Source: Ferribacterium limneticum
Lineage (GTDB): Bacteria > Pseudomonadota > Gammaproteobacteria > Burkholderiales > Rhodocyclaceae
DNA: 64,000 nt
Assembly: GCF_020510565.1 (NCBI RefSeq)
Contig: NZ_CP075189.1
Location: 3,958,501-4,022,500 of the forward strand
Direction of reading: 5' to 3'
Position numbers and translations under genes: made by a program. The notes below the pieces were generated by a model, which was not told where the DNA came from, did not search any database, and worked only from the letters and a program-made list of their open reading frames with translations. Position 1 is the stretch's first letter; every line of letters begins with the position of its first letter. This document shows positions 44,991 through 55,987 of the stretch, piece by piece.

Positions 44991-45536
44991 TTAGAACTCG
45001 CCGCGACCGTCAGCACCCTTGTACAGGATGTCGGCACGACGGTTTTGCGACCAGGCAGCTTCGTCATGACCGGCGTCCTTCGGCTTTTCTTCGCCGAGGC
45101 TGACGGATTCAATCTGGGCTTCCGAGACACCAAGCAGGGTCAGCGAACGCTTGACGGCTTCAGCCCGCTTCTGGCCGAGCGACAGGTTGTATTCGCGGCT
45201 GCCGCGCTCGTCGGTGTTGCCTTGCAGCAGCACCTTGAAGCCCTTGTTGGCGCTCAGATACTTGGCGTGCGAAGCGACCAGATCCTTGTACTCGTCCTTG
45301 ACTTCATACTTGTCGAGGTCGAAGTAGATGCTGCGCTGCGACAGCTTGCTCTTCGGATCGGTCAGTTCGCGCGGCAGGCCGTTGGCGTCAACACCGCCGG
45401 CGGTCACCGAAGCAACGCCGGTGGAGGCACCGCTGCGCGACTCGACCGGGGCGCCGGCGGTATCTTCCGGCAGCGGGGTGGTCGAACAACCGACGAGAAG
45501 GGCGGACAGCAGGGCGGGGATAAGCAGTTTTTTCAC
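44991..45536 (-). CDS. pal: Peptidoglycan-associated lipoprotein Pal
   Basis: Pal is the outer-membrane lipoprotein that binds peptidoglycan and TolB. The protein has 181 residues from a GTG start at 45536 with GGAGAA upstream; the open frame further upstream is not homologous. The lipobox ALLVGC predicts a lipidated Cys near residue 16. The OmpA-like domain shows IYFDLDKYEVKDEY, LLQGNTDERGSREYNLSLGQ and KRAEAVKRSL. Confidence 0.94.
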   Translation of the reverse strand: MKKLLIPALLSALLVGCSTTPLPEDTAGAPVESRSGASTGVASVTAGGVDANGLPRELTDPKSKLSQRSIYFDLDKYEVKDEYKDLVASHAKYLSANKGFKVLLQGNTDERGSREYNLSLGQKRAEAVKRSLTLLGVSEAQIESVSLGEEKPKDAGHDEAAWSQNRRADILYKGADGRGEF

Positions 45537-45561
45537 AAAGTTCTCCGGATGGATGTGAGGA

Positions 45562-46848
45562 TTATTGAGAGTAAGGGCCCCAGGCCGGTTCGCGCACATC
45601 ACCCGCGGCGACCGTGAGACGTTGTTTGATCCTGCCATCGCTGGAGACAGCCGATAGTACGCCGCGCCCGCCGACATCAGTGGCGATCAGGATCATGCGG
45701 CTGTTGGGGGCGAAACTTGGCGATTCGTCCTTGTTCGAATCGCTCACCACCTGGACCTGGCGACTGGCCAGATCCATCACGGCGAGCTGAAAGCGGCCTT
45801 CACGGCGGCTGATGAAAGCGAGGCTCTTGCCGTCCGGCGACGGACGCGGCGAGACGTTGTAGCTGCCTTCGAAGGTGACGCGACGGACATCGCCGCCGCT
45901 GGCCGCCATCTGGTAAACCTGCGGGCTGCCGCCACGGTCGGAAGTGAAATAGATCGTGCTGCCGTCGGCCGAATAGCGCGGCTCGGTGTCGATGCCCGAC
46001 GACTGGGTCAGGCGCTGCAGGCCACTGCCATCGGCGTTGACCGAATAGAGCTGCGAGAAACCGTCCTTCGACAGCACTACAGCCAGCTTGCGACCATCCG
46101 GCGACCAGCCCGGTGCCGAGTTGGAGCCCTTGAAGTTGGCGACGATGTGACGCTGGCCGGAAGCCAGCGAATGCACGTAGATGACCGGCTTCTTCTTTTC
46201 GAAGGAAACGTAGGCCAGACGACCGCCGTCGGGCGACCACACCGGCGAGATGATCGGCTCGCTCGAGGTCAGGGCGGTTGCCGCATTCTGGCCATCCGAA
46301 TCGGCAATCTGCAGCAGGAACTGGCCGCGTGCCTTGACGACGTAGGCGATGCGCGTCGAGAAGACACCCTTTTCACCGGTCAGCTTTTCGTAGATGAAAT
46401 CGGCGATGCGGTGGCCGGCGGCGCGCAACTGGGCATTGCTGGTGACGTAGGCGGCACCGCCCAGCGACACGCCTTTTTGCGTGTCGTAAAGGCGGAAGCG
46501 GGCTTCCATGCGGCCATCGGCGCTGCGCGCGATGCTGCCGGCTGCCAGCGCATCGGCTCCCTTGCTCTTCCAGTCGGCGTGGTTGATCGGGGCATTTTCG
46601 TCGAAAGCCAGGTTGCTGTGATCGATCAGCTTGAACAGGCCGCTGCGCTCAAGATCGGCGCGCACGGTGGAGGTAATGACGCGGGAAGCAGTCGGATCGC
46701 CGGGGAAATCGACAATGGTCACCGGAATGCGATTGGCGCCGGCGCCGGTAATCTCGATCGACAGCTGGGCCTGGGCGAATCCCACGGTCAACAGGAAAAA
46801 AGGCAGAAAAATGAAACGGAAAATTCGGGACATTGCAGTCATTTTCAT
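45562..46848 (-). CDS. tolB: Tol-Pal system protein TolB
   Basis: TolB is the periplasmic beta-propeller of the Tol-Pal envelope machine. The 428-residue protein has an N-terminal domain and five WD40-like propeller repeats (for example [20 protein letters not shown] and [20 protein letters not shown]). Starts at 46848, 46842 or 46833 are possible. The hydrophobic core of its signal peptide ([17 protein letters not shown]) is encoded by a sense-oriented copy of the dispersed repeat, the only intragenic copy read in that orientation. Confidence 0.94.
   Translation of the reverse strand: MKMTAMSRIFRFIFLPFFLLTVGFAQAQLSIEITGAGANRIPVTIVDFPGDPTASRVITSTVRADLERSGLFKLIDHSNLAFDENAPINHADWKSKGADALAAGSIARSADGRMEARFRLYDTQKGVSLGGAAYVTSNAQLRAAGHRIADFIYEKLTGEKGVFSTRIAYVVKARGQFLLQIADSDGQNAATALTSSEPIISPVWSPDGGRLAYVSFEKKKPVIYVHSLASGQRHIVANFKGSNSAPGWSPDGRKLAVVLSKDGFSQLYSVNADGSGLQRLTQSSGIDTEPRYSADGSTIYFTSDRGGSPQVYQMAASGGDVRRVTFEGSYNVSPRPSPDGKSLAFISRREGRFQLAVMDLASRQVQVVSDSNKDESPSFAPNSRMILIATDVGGRGVLSAVSSDGRIKQRLTVAAGDVREPAWGPYSQ
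46776..46819 (-). repeat. Dispersed repeat copy in the tolB signal peptide
   Basis: Read on the minus strand, TTTCATTTTTCTGCCTTTTT is followed by TCCTGTTGACCGTGGGATTC. It encodes [13 protein letters not shown], the hydrophobic core of the TolB signal peptide. Confidence 0.8.
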
Positions 46849-46864
46849 AAAGAATCGCGCGATT

Positions 46865-47647
46865 TTACTCTTCTAACGGCCGGTATTTGATTTCAAGCTC
46901 CCGCTTGAACAGCGACGGGTCGTCGGGCTTGGGCAAGGGCGAGGATTTGCGGATGGCGCGCTCGATGGCGCTGTCGAGCGCCGGGTTGCCGCTCGAACGC
47001 CTGAGGGTCACGTCGAGCACTTCGCCGCCGGGCAGCTGGTTGACCACGAACACGGCCTCCGGATTACCCTGGATGCCGGGCGGCAGCATGATGTTGCCAC
47101 GCACCTTGACGCGGATCTTGGTCGCGTAGTCGGCCAGCCCGCGCTTGTTCGACGAGGCCCGCTGCTCGGCCTCGGCTGCCGCGGCATTGGCCAGCTGCTG
47201 GGTGTTCGGGCGCGGCTTGAGGTTGGCGGTTTCCTGCGCCAGTTCCTTGCCGAAATCGAACTTGGGCGGCGGTTTGACCTCGGGCTTCGGTTCCGGCTTT
47301 TTCGGCTCAGGCTTGGGAGGCTCCGGTTTGGGCTCGGGCTTCTTCGGCTCCGGCTTCTTCTTTTCTTCCCTGACCACGATTTCCGGTTTTTTCACCACCG
47401 GCTCCGGCTTTGGCTCGACTTTGGGCTGCGCTTTCACCACCGGCTCGGGTGGCGGTGGTGGCGGCGGCACGTACTGCGCCGGCATCGGCCGCGGCGACCA
47501 CAACTCGACCTCCATGACCTCCGGCTTGCTGCGCTTCCATTGCACCCCGAAAAACAGAAAAGCGAGCAAGGCCACGTGCACCAAAATGGTGAACGCCAGC
47601 GCGTACTTCTTGCCGGGCTCTTCGGGACGGTCGAGGATCATGTCCAC
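46865..47647 (-). CDS. tolA: Tol-Pal system protein TolA
   Basis: TolA spans the periplasm between the TolQR motor and Pal/TolB. The 260-residue protein has one N-terminal transmembrane helix (about 16-35), a long Pro/Lys/Glu-rich region (about 50-130) with repeated KPEPK-type units, and a TonB/TolA C-terminal domain with [20 protein letters not shown]. It starts immediately before the tolR stop codon. Confidence 0.92.
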   Translation of the reverse strand: MDMILDRPEEPGKKYALAFTILVHVALLAFLFFGVQWKRSKPEVMEVELWSPRPMPAQYVPPPPPPPEPVVKAQPKVEPKPEPVVKKPEIVVREEKKKPEPKKPEPKPEPPKPEPKKPEPKPEVKPPPKFDFGKELAQETANLKPRPNTQQLANAAAAEAEQRASSNKRGLADYATKIRVKVRGNIMLPPGIQGNPEAVFVVNQLPGGEVLDVTLRRSSGNPALDSAIERAIRKSSPLPKPDDPSLFKRELEIKYRPLEE

Positions 47648-48049
47648 TTATTTGCTGGCGGTTTCCAGGCCGACTCGCTGGAACCCGGCGCGCTTGGCTT
47701 CGTCGAGCACTTCGATGACGTTCTTGTACTGGGTTTCCTTGGCGCCGGCGACGAGGATCGGGGTGTTTTTATCCGCCTCGTTGAGGGCCGTCAGTTGCGC
47801 CTTGAGATCCTTGATGCCCTTGAGCTTGGTTTCATCACCCTTGATGCTGAACAGCGACAGGCTGCCATCGTCCTTGATCTGCACCTTGACGTACTTGTCC
47901 GGCTTCTGCGGCGCCGTGCCCGAGGCGGGCAGATCGACCGAGCCGGTCGTCATCATCGGCGTCGCCACCATGAAGATGACAAGCAACACGAGCATGACGT
48001 CGATGTAGGGAACGACGTTGATTTCGCTTTTTAGACGACGCTGGCGCAT
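47648..48049 (-). CDS. tolR: Tol-Pal system protein TolR
   Basis: TolR (ExbD family) is part of the proton-driven TolQR motor. The 133-residue protein begins MRQRRLKSEINVVPYIDVML; the Asp in this segment is the conserved proton-channel residue in the single transmembrane helix. A periplasmic domain follows. It starts 3 nt after tolQ ends. Confidence 0.94.
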   Translation of the reverse strand: MRQRRLKSEINVVPYIDVMLVLLVIFMVATPMMTTGSVDLPASGTAPQKPDKYVKVQIKDDGSLSLFSIKGDETKLKGIKDLKAQLTALNEADKNTPILVAGAKETQYKNVIEVLDEAKRAGFQRVGLETASK

Positions 48050-48052
48050 GGC

Positions 48053-48730
48053 TTAACGCATCTGCCTTTGCAGGATGTTCGAGAACTCTTCCATGAACGA
48101 CTCGTAGCGCGTGGCCAGACGGTCGATGTCATGCGAGAAGCGGTTGTAGGCGAGCACGGCCGGAATAGCGGCAAACAGGCCGATAGCGGTGGCAACCAGC
48201 GCTTCGGCAATGCCCGGGGCGACCGAGGCGAGCGTCGCCGAGCCAACATTGGAGAGGGCGCGGAAGGCGTGCATGATGCCCCAGACGGTGCCGAACAGGC
48301 CGATGTAGGGACTGACCGAGCCGACCGAAGCGAGGAAGGCGAGATGCGCTTCGAGCGAATCCATCTCGCGCTGGTAGGTGGCGCGCATGGCACGGCGCGA
48401 GCCGTCGACGAAGTCCTTGGATTCAAGGTTCTTCTGGCCGCGCAGCTTGGTGAATTCGCGGAAACCCGACTCGAAGATGCGTTCCATCGAACCGGCGTGG
48501 TGACGGTCATTGACGGCGCTGTTGAAGAGGTTGTTGAGGTCGCCGCCGGACCAGAAATCGCGCTCGAAGGTTTCGGTTTTGGTGCGCGCCTGCTTGACGG
48601 CAAACCACTTCATGAAAATGTAGTACCAGGACATGAACGAGACGCCGGCGAGCAAGGCCATGACGGCCTGGACGACGGCGCTGGCCTGGAGAATGAGGTG
48701 GAGGATGGAAAGATCCTGGGTGACGTTCAT
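48053..48730 (-). CDS. tolQ: Tol-Pal system protein TolQ
   Basis: TolQ (ExbB/MotA family) is the multi-spanning motor subunit. The 225-residue protein has three hydrophobic helices (about 15-37, 133-158 and 165-190) and the family stretch [16 protein letters not shown] near the second helix. It overlaps ybgC by 4 bp. Confidence 0.94.
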   Translation of the reverse strand: MNVTQDLSILHLILQASAVVQAVMALLAGVSFMSWYYIFMKWFAVKQARTKTETFERDFWSGGDLNNLFNSAVNDRHHAGSMERIFESGFREFTKLRGQKNLESKDFVDGSRRAMRATYQREMDSLEAHLAFLASVGSVSPYIGLFGTVWGIMHAFRALSNVGSATLASVAPGIAEALVATAIGLFAAIPAVLAYNRFSHDIDRLATRYESFMEEFSNILQRQMR

Positions 48731-49149
48731 TTAAGCGCTTCCAGTTTGCTGTGCAGGAATTCGGGGATGGCGGAGGGCGTCATGGTAGCCATATTGACGC
48801 AGGCGATTTCGACGGTGCCGGTAACCAGCTCGACGTCGCCGCGGCGGACGTGCTGGCGAAAAATAACGCGGACACGGGTCAGTTTTTCAACTTCGAGGCC
48901 GACGATCAACTCGTCGTCGAGACGTGCCGGCTTGAGATACTCGCAGCTCGCCTTGCGGGCGACGAAGCCGATGCCGGCCTCGGCAGCCAGTGCCGACTGG
49001 TCATGGCCGGCAAAACGCATCCACTCGGTGCGGCAGCGTTCGAAGAATTTCAGATAATTGGCGTAGTAAACGACACCGCCAGCATCCGTATCCTCGTAAT
49101 AAACGCGGACCGGAATGGTGAAGGCGTTGGGTTTCGGCTCATATTTCAT
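48727..49149 (-). CDS. ybgC: Acyl-CoA thioesterase YbgC
   Basis: This is a 140-residue hot-dog thioesterase, the usual first gene of tol-pal clusters. The active-site motif [20 protein letters not shown] is visible near residues 18-37, with the catalytic Asp in EDTDAGG. It acts on acyl-CoA or acyl-ACP and may link lipid turnover to the envelope machine. It is divergent from the diguanylate cyclase gene. Confidence 0.93.
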   Translation of the reverse strand: MKYEPKPNAFTIPVRVYYEDTDAGGVVYYANYLKFFERCRTEWMRFAGHDQSALAAEAGIGFVARKASCEYLKPARLDDELIVGLEVEKLTRVRVIFRQHVRRGDVELVTGTVEIACVNMATMTPSAIPEFLHSKLEALK

Positions 49150-49270
49150 CCCGGGATTTTACATTGCGCCGCAACATTGTTTTGTAACGATCTGTTTCCA
49201 GACCAATATTTTTCTCGCCAACAAAGCGAAGGCATGGCGTTCCCGGCAACCGTCCCACATAATCGCGCTT

Positions 49271-50752
49271 ATGCCCCGTCATTTCAAAATCGTTGATCGA
49301 CGCAGCCTGATCCTGCTGTTGAGCCTGCTCCTCAGTGCCGGCTTTTTCGCCACAACGCTGTTCGGCTATTTCGTCTCCAAGGAAGCCATCCGCAGCGCCA
49401 TCATCGGCCAGGATCTGCCGCTGACCTCGAGCAACATCTATTCGGAAATCCAGAAGGATCTGGTCCGGCCCGTTCTCATTTCGTCGACCATGGCCCACGA
49501 CACTTTCCTGCGCGAATGGGTGCTCAGGGGCGAAAAGGAGGTCAGCGAACTGGCCCGTTACCTGGCCGAGGTCAAACTGCGCAACAGAGCTTTCAGCAGC
49601 TTCTTCGTCTCCGACAAGACTGGGAATTACTACACCGGCGAAGGCGCTTTCAAGCAGGTATCCGAAGCCGAACCGCGCGATGCCTGGTACTACCGGGTGC
49701 GTAATATGCCGGACGACTATGAAATCAATGTCGATCCGGATCTCGCCAACAACGACAAGCTGACCATTTTCATCAATTACCGCGTTTCCGATTTTGCCGG
49801 GCAATACATCGGCGCCACCGGCATCGGCCTGACTGTCGATTCGGTTCGCCGCCTGATCCAGGAATATCAGGCCCGCTTCCAGCGCACCATCTACTTTGCC
49901 GACGCCAGCGGTCGCGTTGTCCTCCACGGTGGCCAGAAAGGCCAGGCGCCGGATCTGCGCAGCCGACCGGGGATGGCCACGATCCTTGACCGCATCCTGG
50001 CCGAACGCAGCGGCTCGTATCAGTTCCTCGATGGCGGCGACAACCACATTCTCAACGTCAATTACGTTTCCGAACTCAAGTGGTACCTGTTCGTCGAGCA
50101 GAACGAGGATGTGTCACTGGCCGGCATTCGCCAGACACTTTATGTCAATCTGGCGATCAGCCTGGCCGTCACGCTGGTCGTGATTTTCCTGACCTACCTT
50201 GCCCTCGGCCATTACCAATCGAGGATCGAGGAAATGGCGTCGACCGACAAACTGACCGGCCTCCTCAATCGCCACGCCTTCAGCATCCTGATCGACAAAT
50301 TGATGGCCAACTATCGGCGCAACCCGCAAGCCATTACCGTCCTGCTCGCCGATATCGACCATTTCAAGAGCATCAACGACCGTTATGGCCACCGCGTTGG
50401 CGACGAGGTACTGACCAGCGTCGCGCACCGGTTGCGCTCGACGCTGCGCGCCGCCGATTTCGCCGTGCGCTGGGGTGGCGAGGAATTTCTCATGGTGCTG
50501 CCCGGCTGCCCCGCCGAAGAGGGTCGCCAGATCGCCGAAAAACTCCGGCTGGCCATAGCAGAAGCCATTCCATGCCCGGAAGCCCCGTCAATCCGGGTCA
50601 CCATCAGCCTGGGCGTCAGCCAGTTCGACGGCACCGAATCGACTGACCATACGGTGAATCGGGCCGATGCGGCGCTCTATGCGGCCAAGGCCGCCGGGCG
50701 CAATCGCGTCTGCCTGGCTGGTGATTCCGCCCCGAGCGACAACGCAGCCTGA
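49271..50752 (+). CDS. Membrane diguanylate cyclase with dCache-like periplasmic sensor
   Basis: This 493-residue protein starts at ATG 49271 (MPRHFKIVDRRSLILLLSLL). It has transmembrane helix 1 (about 12-36), a periplasmic Cache-type sensor (about 40-290; WYYRVRNMPDDYEINVDPDL is typical) and helix 2 (about 292-316). The C-terminal GGDEF domain has GGEEF at residues 402-406 and DIDHFKSINDRYGHRVGDEV before it. The active site is intact, so it probably makes c-di-GMP in response to a small extracytoplasmic ligand. It is convergent with ruvB. Confidence 0.9.
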   Translation: MPRHFKIVDRRSLILLLSLLLSAGFFATTLFGYFVSKEAIRSAIIGQDLPLTSSNIYSEIQKDLVRPVLISSTMAHDTFLREWVLRGEKEVSELARYLAEVKLRNRAFSSFFVSDKTGNYYTGEGAFKQVSEAEPRDAWYYRVRNMPDDYEINVDPDLANNDKLTIFINYRVSDFAGQYIGATGIGLTVDSVRRLIQEYQARFQRTIYFADASGRVVLHGGQKGQAPDLRSRPGMATILDRILAERSGSYQFLDGGDNHILNVNYVSELKWYLFVEQNEDVSLAGIRQTLYVNLAISLAVTLVVIFLTYLALGHYQSRIEEMASTDKLTGLLNRHAFSILIDKLMANYRRNPQAITVLLADIDHFKSINDRYGHRVGDEVLTSVAHRLRSTLRAADFAVRWGGEEFLMVLPGCPAEEGRQIAEKLRLAIAEAIPCPEAPSIRVTISLGVSQFDGTESTDHTVNRADAALYAAKAAGRNRVCLAGDSAPSDNAA

Positions 50753-51822
<1,070 letters not shown>

Positions 51823-51826
<4 letters not shown>

Positions 51827-52878
51827 GCGAAAGGTTCCTCACGCAGCCAGCGTTGCAGCAGCATGTCGCCGAGCGCCAGCAAAACCGGGCCGAGAAAGAT
51901 GCCAATGAAGCCGAAGACGAGCACGCCGCCCAATACGCCGAGGGCGATGAGCAGGATGGAAATGCCGGCGCCGCGGGCGATCAGGATGGGTTTGACGAAA
52001 TTGTCGATGCTGCTGATCACGAACAGGCCGTAGAGCACCATGAAAATCGCCCAGCCGGTTTGCCCTTCGCTGTACAGCCAGGCCGCCGCGCCGCCCCAGA
52101 TGAGCGGCGGGCCGACCGGGATCATCGACAGGAAAAAGGTGGCGAAGCCGAGCAGCATGGCGGCCGGCACGCCGGCAATCAGGAAACCGATCATGGCCAC
52201 CGTACCCTGCGCTGCCGCCGTGCCGACGATGCCGAGCATGACGCCGACGACCGTGCCGCGCGCCTTGTCCATCATGTTTTCGCCGAGCTCGCCGCCGAGC
52301 TTGCGGGCGCCGACGTAGAGCGCGTTGCTGATCGCCGCACCGTCGCGATACAAAAAGAAAGTCACGAAGAGGACCAGCGCCAGTTGCAGCAGGCCATTGG
52401 CGGCGATGCCGCCGAGGGCCAGCGCGAACTGGCGGGCCGGCGCGATCATCTGCTTGACCAGGCCATTGAGTTCCTCGCGATTGCCGGCCAGACGATGCCA
52501 GGTCGCGTCGATTTCGCTGCCGACGAACGGCAGGCCGATCAGCCAGCCCGGCGGATCGTTGGGCAGGCCCTGCTCGATGTAGGGCTTGAGAAAATCGATC
52601 AGGTTGTCGGCGCCATTGGCCAGCGAGCCGGCCAGGAAAAGCGTCGGCAACAGCATGACGAGGACCAGCGCCAGCGTCATGAGCGAAGCGCCCAGCGTGT
52701 CGCGCCCACCGAGTCGCGGCAGCAGTTTTTCGGCGTAGAAGCGCCAGGTGCACATCCAGACCACGAAAGCGAACAGCACGGCACCGATGAAGGGCAGCAG
52801 GAGCGCGATGCAGCCGATGATGAGGAGCACCACCAGCGCAATTTGCGCCAGTCGCTTGGGATCGTTTTCTTCGATCAT
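51823..52878 (-). CDS. AI-2E/PerM-family transporter
   Basis: This 351-residue inner-membrane protein has about eight hydrophobic helices and belongs to the AI-2E (PerM/YdiK) family. The conserved C-terminal region [30 protein letters not shown] and [20 protein letters not shown] is visible. It is inserted between ruvA (1-bp overlap) and ruvB (4-bp overlap), so it is translationally coupled to both although no role in recombination is known. Substrate unknown. Confidence 0.88.
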
Positions 52879-53459
52879 CAGACCTTCGACAGCAACTTGA
52901 GGGCCGCCCGGATGCCGTCCGAGGTGCCGATGTCGGCCGGCAGCTGTTTCATTGCCGCGGCCGCTTCCTTCTCGTTGTAGCCGAGGGCGAGCAGGGCGTT
53001 GGAAATATCCTGTTTGGCATCGTCGACCGCCGCGTGCAGTGAAACGCCGCCGATGGTGTCGGCCAGCTTGCCCTTGAGTTCGAGGAGCAGGCGCTCGGCC
53101 GTCTTCTTGCCGATGCCCGGCACCTTGATCAGCCGGCCGAGTTCCTGCTGCGCCACGGCGGCGGCCAGGTCATTGACCGACAGGCCGGAGAGCACCGACA
53201 GCGCCGTGCGGGCGCCGATGCCGGAGACCTTGAGCAACTGGCGGAAGGCGAAGCGCTCGGCTTCGCTCAGGAAACCGTAGAGAAAATGACCGTCCTCGCG
53301 CACCGCAAAGTGGGTGAGCAGCGTGACCTTTTCGCCGCTCGCCGGCAGGTTGTAGAAGGTGCTCATCGGCACATCGAGCTCGTAGCCGACGCCGTTGAGG
53401 TCGAGCACGATCTGCGGCGGGTTCTTTTCGGCGATCAGGCCGGTCAGTCTTCCGATCAT
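52878..53459 (-). CDS. ruvA: Holliday junction DNA helicase subunit RuvA
   Basis: RuvA is the tetrameric junction-binding protein. The 193-residue protein shows [20 protein letters not shown] at the start (OB-fold domain), helix-hairpin-helix segments ([17 protein letters not shown] and [20 protein letters not shown]) and a C-terminal RuvB-contacting domain. It is preceded by ruvC 49 nt upstream. Confidence 0.96.
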   Translation of the reverse strand: MIGRLTGLIAEKNPPQIVLDLNGVGYELDVPMSTFYNLPASGEKVTLLTHFAVREDGHFLYGFLSEAERFAFRQLLKVSGIGARTALSVLSGLSVNDLAAAVAQQELGRLIKVPGIGKKTAERLLLELKGKLADTIGGVSLHAAVDDAKQDISNALLALGYNEKEAAAAMKQLPADIGTSDGIRAALKLLSKV

Positions 53460-53508
53460 TTCCGGGTCATCTCTTTCTGGAGAAAGTACTGTAATTTCAC
53501 ACAGTCTA

Positions 53509-54048
53509 TCATCCTACCAGCCGTCCGCCACGAACGCGATAGCCGGCCGTCGCCAGCGCCCCCAGCCCCTGCCCGCCATGCGCGTGGCAGATGGCGCAGG
53601 CCAGCGCATCGGCGGCGTCTGCCGTCGGCGCGCCGGGCAGGTTGAGCAGACGAACAACCATGTCCTGCACCTGCTCCTTGGCCGCCTTGCCGTGGCCGAC
53701 GACGGCCTGCTTGGTCTGCAGCGCCGTGTATTCGGCCACCGGCAGACCGGCATGGACCAGCGCACTGAGCGCAGCACCACGGGCCTGGCCGAGCAGCAGC
53801 GTCGATTGCGGATTGACGTTGACGAAGACTTTTTCGACCGCCGCCTGATTCGGCGCGTAGGTGGCGATCACTTCGCTGATGCCGGCGAACAGCGTTTTGA
53901 TGCGGTCGGGCAGCGACTCCTTGTCGTTCGACTTGATGCAGCCGCTGGCGACATAAACGAGCTTATTGCCATGCATTTCGATGACGCCAAAGCCCGTGAT
54001 CCGCAGACCGGGATCGATGCCAAGAATACGCGGTGCGGTGATGCTCAT
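53509..54048 (-). CDS. ruvC: Crossover junction endodeoxyribonuclease RuvC
   Basis: RuvC resolves Holliday junctions. The 179-residue RNase H-fold protein has [14 protein letters not shown] with the first catalytic Asp near residue 11, [11 protein letters not shown], and the later acidic residues in [19 protein letters not shown]. It overlaps the EamA gene by 4 bp. Confidence 0.96.
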   Translation of the reverse strand: MSITAPRILGIDPGLRITGFGVIEMHGNKLVYVASGCIKSNDKESLPDRIKTLFAGISEVIATYAPNQAAVEKVFVNVNPQSTLLLGQARGAALSALVHAGLPVAEYTALQTKQAVVGHGKAAKEQVQDMVVRLLNLPGAPTADAADALACAICHAHGGQGLGALATAGYRVRGGRLVG

Positions 54049-54896
54049 TTCGTCCTCGCCACCAGATAAACGCCACTCACGGCCACGACCATGCCGAATG
54101 CTGCGGTCAACGTCAAATTTTCGCCAAAAATGAAATAGGCGATCAGGGCCGTCGTCGGTGGCGTCAGGTAGAACAGGCTGGCGACATTGACCGCGCTGCC
54201 GCTGCGGATCAGCAGATTGAGCAGACTAATGGCGCCGAGCGAAAGAACGAGCACGAGCCAGCCGAGGGCGAAGATGAACTGGCCATTCCAGTCGATCCGG
54301 TAATCCTCGAAGACGGCAACGGCAATCGCCGTGACAATGGCCGTCGGCACGAACTGGATGACCGAGCCGGTGCGCAGGTCGAATTTCGGGCAGAAACGTT
54401 TCTGGTACAGCGTGCCGGCCGTGATGCCGAGCAGTGCGACGACCGCCGGAATCAGCATCGGCCCGAGCGCGCCGTCGCCGAGCTTTCCCGAAACAACCAG
54501 GCCGACGCCGACGAAACCGAGCCCGAGCCCTGCCCATTGGCGAGTGCTCACTTTCTCACCAAGCAGCCAGCCGGCGCCAAAAGCCGTCAGCAGTGGCTGC
54601 ATACCGACGACCAGCGCCGTCACCCCAGCCGGCAGGCCGTGCTTGATGGCGACGAAAACGCCACCGAGATAAACGGCATGGACGAGCACGCCGGAAACCC
54701 CGATGTGCAGCCAGTCACGCGGCTTTTCCGGCCAGGGCGCCCGGGTCGCCAGGGCGATGAGCAGCATCAGCGTGATGACCAGCCCATAACGGCTGAGCAG
54801 GAAGGACAGCGGCTCGGCGTAAGGCAGACCGAGCTTGGCGCCGATGAAACCGGTGCTCCACAGGAAGACGAAGAGAAAGGGGTAAAAGCGTTGCAT
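54045..54896 (-). CDS. EamA-family (DMT) transporter
   Basis: This 283-residue inner-membrane protein has ten hydrophobic helices in two EamA halves, with an N-terminal [18 protein letters not shown] and a C-terminal [20 protein letters not shown]. The substrate is unknown; family members export amino acids and metabolites. It overlaps ruvC by 4 bp and follows the exonuclease by 6 nt. The C-terminal motif region (54097-54136) resembles the dispersed repeat at the DNA level. Confidence 0.85.
   Translation of the reverse strand: MQRFYPFLFVFLWSTGFIGAKLGLPYAEPLSFLLSRYGLVITLMLLIALATRAPWPEKPRDWLHIGVSGVLVHAVYLGGVFVAIKHGLPAGVTALVVGMQPLLTAFGAGWLLGEKVSTRQWAGLGLGFVGVGLVVSGKLGDGALGPMLIPAVVALLGITAGTLYQKRFCPKFDLRTGSVIQFVPTAIVTAIAVAVFEDYRIDWNGQFIFALGWLVLVLSLGAISLLNLLIRSGSAVNVASLFYLTPPTTALIAYFIFGENLTLTAAFGMVVAVSGVYLVARTK
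54097..54136 (-). repeat. Possible dispersed-repeat-like segment in the EamA gene
   Basis: Read on the minus strand, TTTCATTTTTGGCGAAAATT is followed by TGACGTTGACCGCAGCATTC, similar to the repeat in both halves. It also encodes a motif common to EamA proteins (FGENLTL), so descent from the repeat is uncertain. Confidence 0.4.
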
Positions 54897-54902
54897 AAAG
54901 AG

Positions 54903-55409
54903 TCAGACGCTCAGTTCGCCGGTGCATTGCCGGCGGGTTTCGAGCAGCGTTTCAAAGAGGGTTCGCGCATCGCCGCTGGCCCGGTGCCGACGCAGCGCGA
55001 GGCGCGCTTCAACGACTGCCCGGGTGGCGTGCCACAGCGATTTCTCGCACTCGGACAGCAGTTCGCGGATATCCCGGAACTCGAACGAGGGCACCAGATC
55101 GGCCGCGTCGTACATCACGCTGAGCCAGACGTAGTCGTAGGACCAGGCGTCGCAATAGACACGCTGGCGGCGCAGGCCGCGGTTGAGCGCCAGACAGACA
55201 TCGACGGCGGATTTTCCGTGGCTGGCCAGTTGTTCACGGGCGATGCCATGCACCGCCTCGGCCGAACTGTCCCAATGCGTCCACCCCGGTTCCGGACGGA
55301 TCAGTGTGCAGAACGAGCTGCCGTCCGGCATGAAATAGCCGATCTCGACCGGATAGCTGCCCTTGCCGAAGCCCGAGGCTTCGATGTCGATGATGATAGG
55401 CAGCGTCAT
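54903..55409 (-). CDS. DEDDh-type 3'-5' exonuclease domain protein
   Basis: This 168-residue protein starts at ATG 55409 (MTLPIIIDIEASGFGKGSYP). The exonuclease pattern is visible: Asp/Glu in DIEASG, the second Asp in DAWSYDYVWL and the C-terminal HRASGDA with His and Asp. It resembles the epsilon/RNase T superfamily; the substrate (DNA or RNA 3' ends) is not known. It sits upstream of eamA and ruvC in the same direction, consistent with, but not proving, a DNA repair role. Confidence 0.8.
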   Translation of the reverse strand: MTLPIIIDIEASGFGKGSYPVEIGYFMPDGSSFCTLIRPEPGWTHWDSSAEAVHGIAREQLASHGKSAVDVCLALNRGLRRQRVYCDAWSYDYVWLSVMYDAADLVPSFEFRDIRELLSECEKSLWHATRAVVEARLALRRHRASGDARTLFETLLETRRQCTGELSV

Positions 55410-55438
55410 GGCCTGCCGCGCCTCGTGCGTCTCGGATT

Positions 55439-55915
55439 TCAGTCGCAGGCCGCCTGGCAGTTGGCCGCATCGGCGGCGCAGGCTTTGGCATCGACCACCT
55501 TGCAGGCGCCCTTGGTCCGGTAGGTGAAGTTGATCCCGCTCGGGTAGGTGCACACCAGCTTGGTCAGCTTGCCCTGCGCCACGACTTTCATGCTCGTCGC
55601 CTTGAGCCCTTTGAACTTGTCGGCCGGCAGATCGCAGGAGACATAGCCGTCGAATTCGCCATCCTTCGATTCCCAGCGCGCCGTGTTCTTCATCTGGCGA
55701 TAGTCTTCGTAGCGAACGCATGAATCGGTCTGATTGGCATAGGCCTTGGCGTTATCGCTGCAATAACCGTTGTAGGTGAATTTGAGCTCTTCTTCGCTCG
55801 GGCAGGCATTGACCTGGACGGTGGCGGCCAGTTCGGGGCAGGCCAGCTGGCCGGCAGAGGCCGCAAGACTCAGCGTGGCAGCGAACAGGACAAGGGTGAG
55901 CGAACGTAGATTCAT
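55439..55915 (-). CDS. Secreted cysteine-rich protein of unknown function
   Basis: This 158-residue protein has a clear signal peptide (MNLRSLTLVLFAATLSLAAS, cleavage near SAG). The mature part has ten cysteines, which suggests up to five disulfides in the periplasm or outside. I do not recognise the family. It lies between yebC and the exonuclease gene in the same direction, 29 nt from the latter. Confidence 0.7.
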   Translation of the reverse strand: MNLRSLTLVLFAATLSLAASAGQLACPELAATVQVNACPSEEELKFTYNGYCSDNAKAYANQTDSCVRYEDYRQMKNTARWESKDGEFDGYVSCDLPADKFKGLKATSMKVVAQGKLTKLVCTYPSGINFTYRTKGACKVVDAKACAADAANCQAACD

Positions 55916-55987
55916 GGAAGTCCTTTGGCTGCAACGGCAATGCTGGGTCGAGGCGCGCCACCCGAGGGCGACGCACCTCGCTGCACG

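Noticed and set aside
54097..54136. Repeat-like sequence in the EamA gene near ruvC
   Set aside because: It encodes the common EamA motif FGENLTL, so similarity may be coincidental. Listed at low confidence and not counted.
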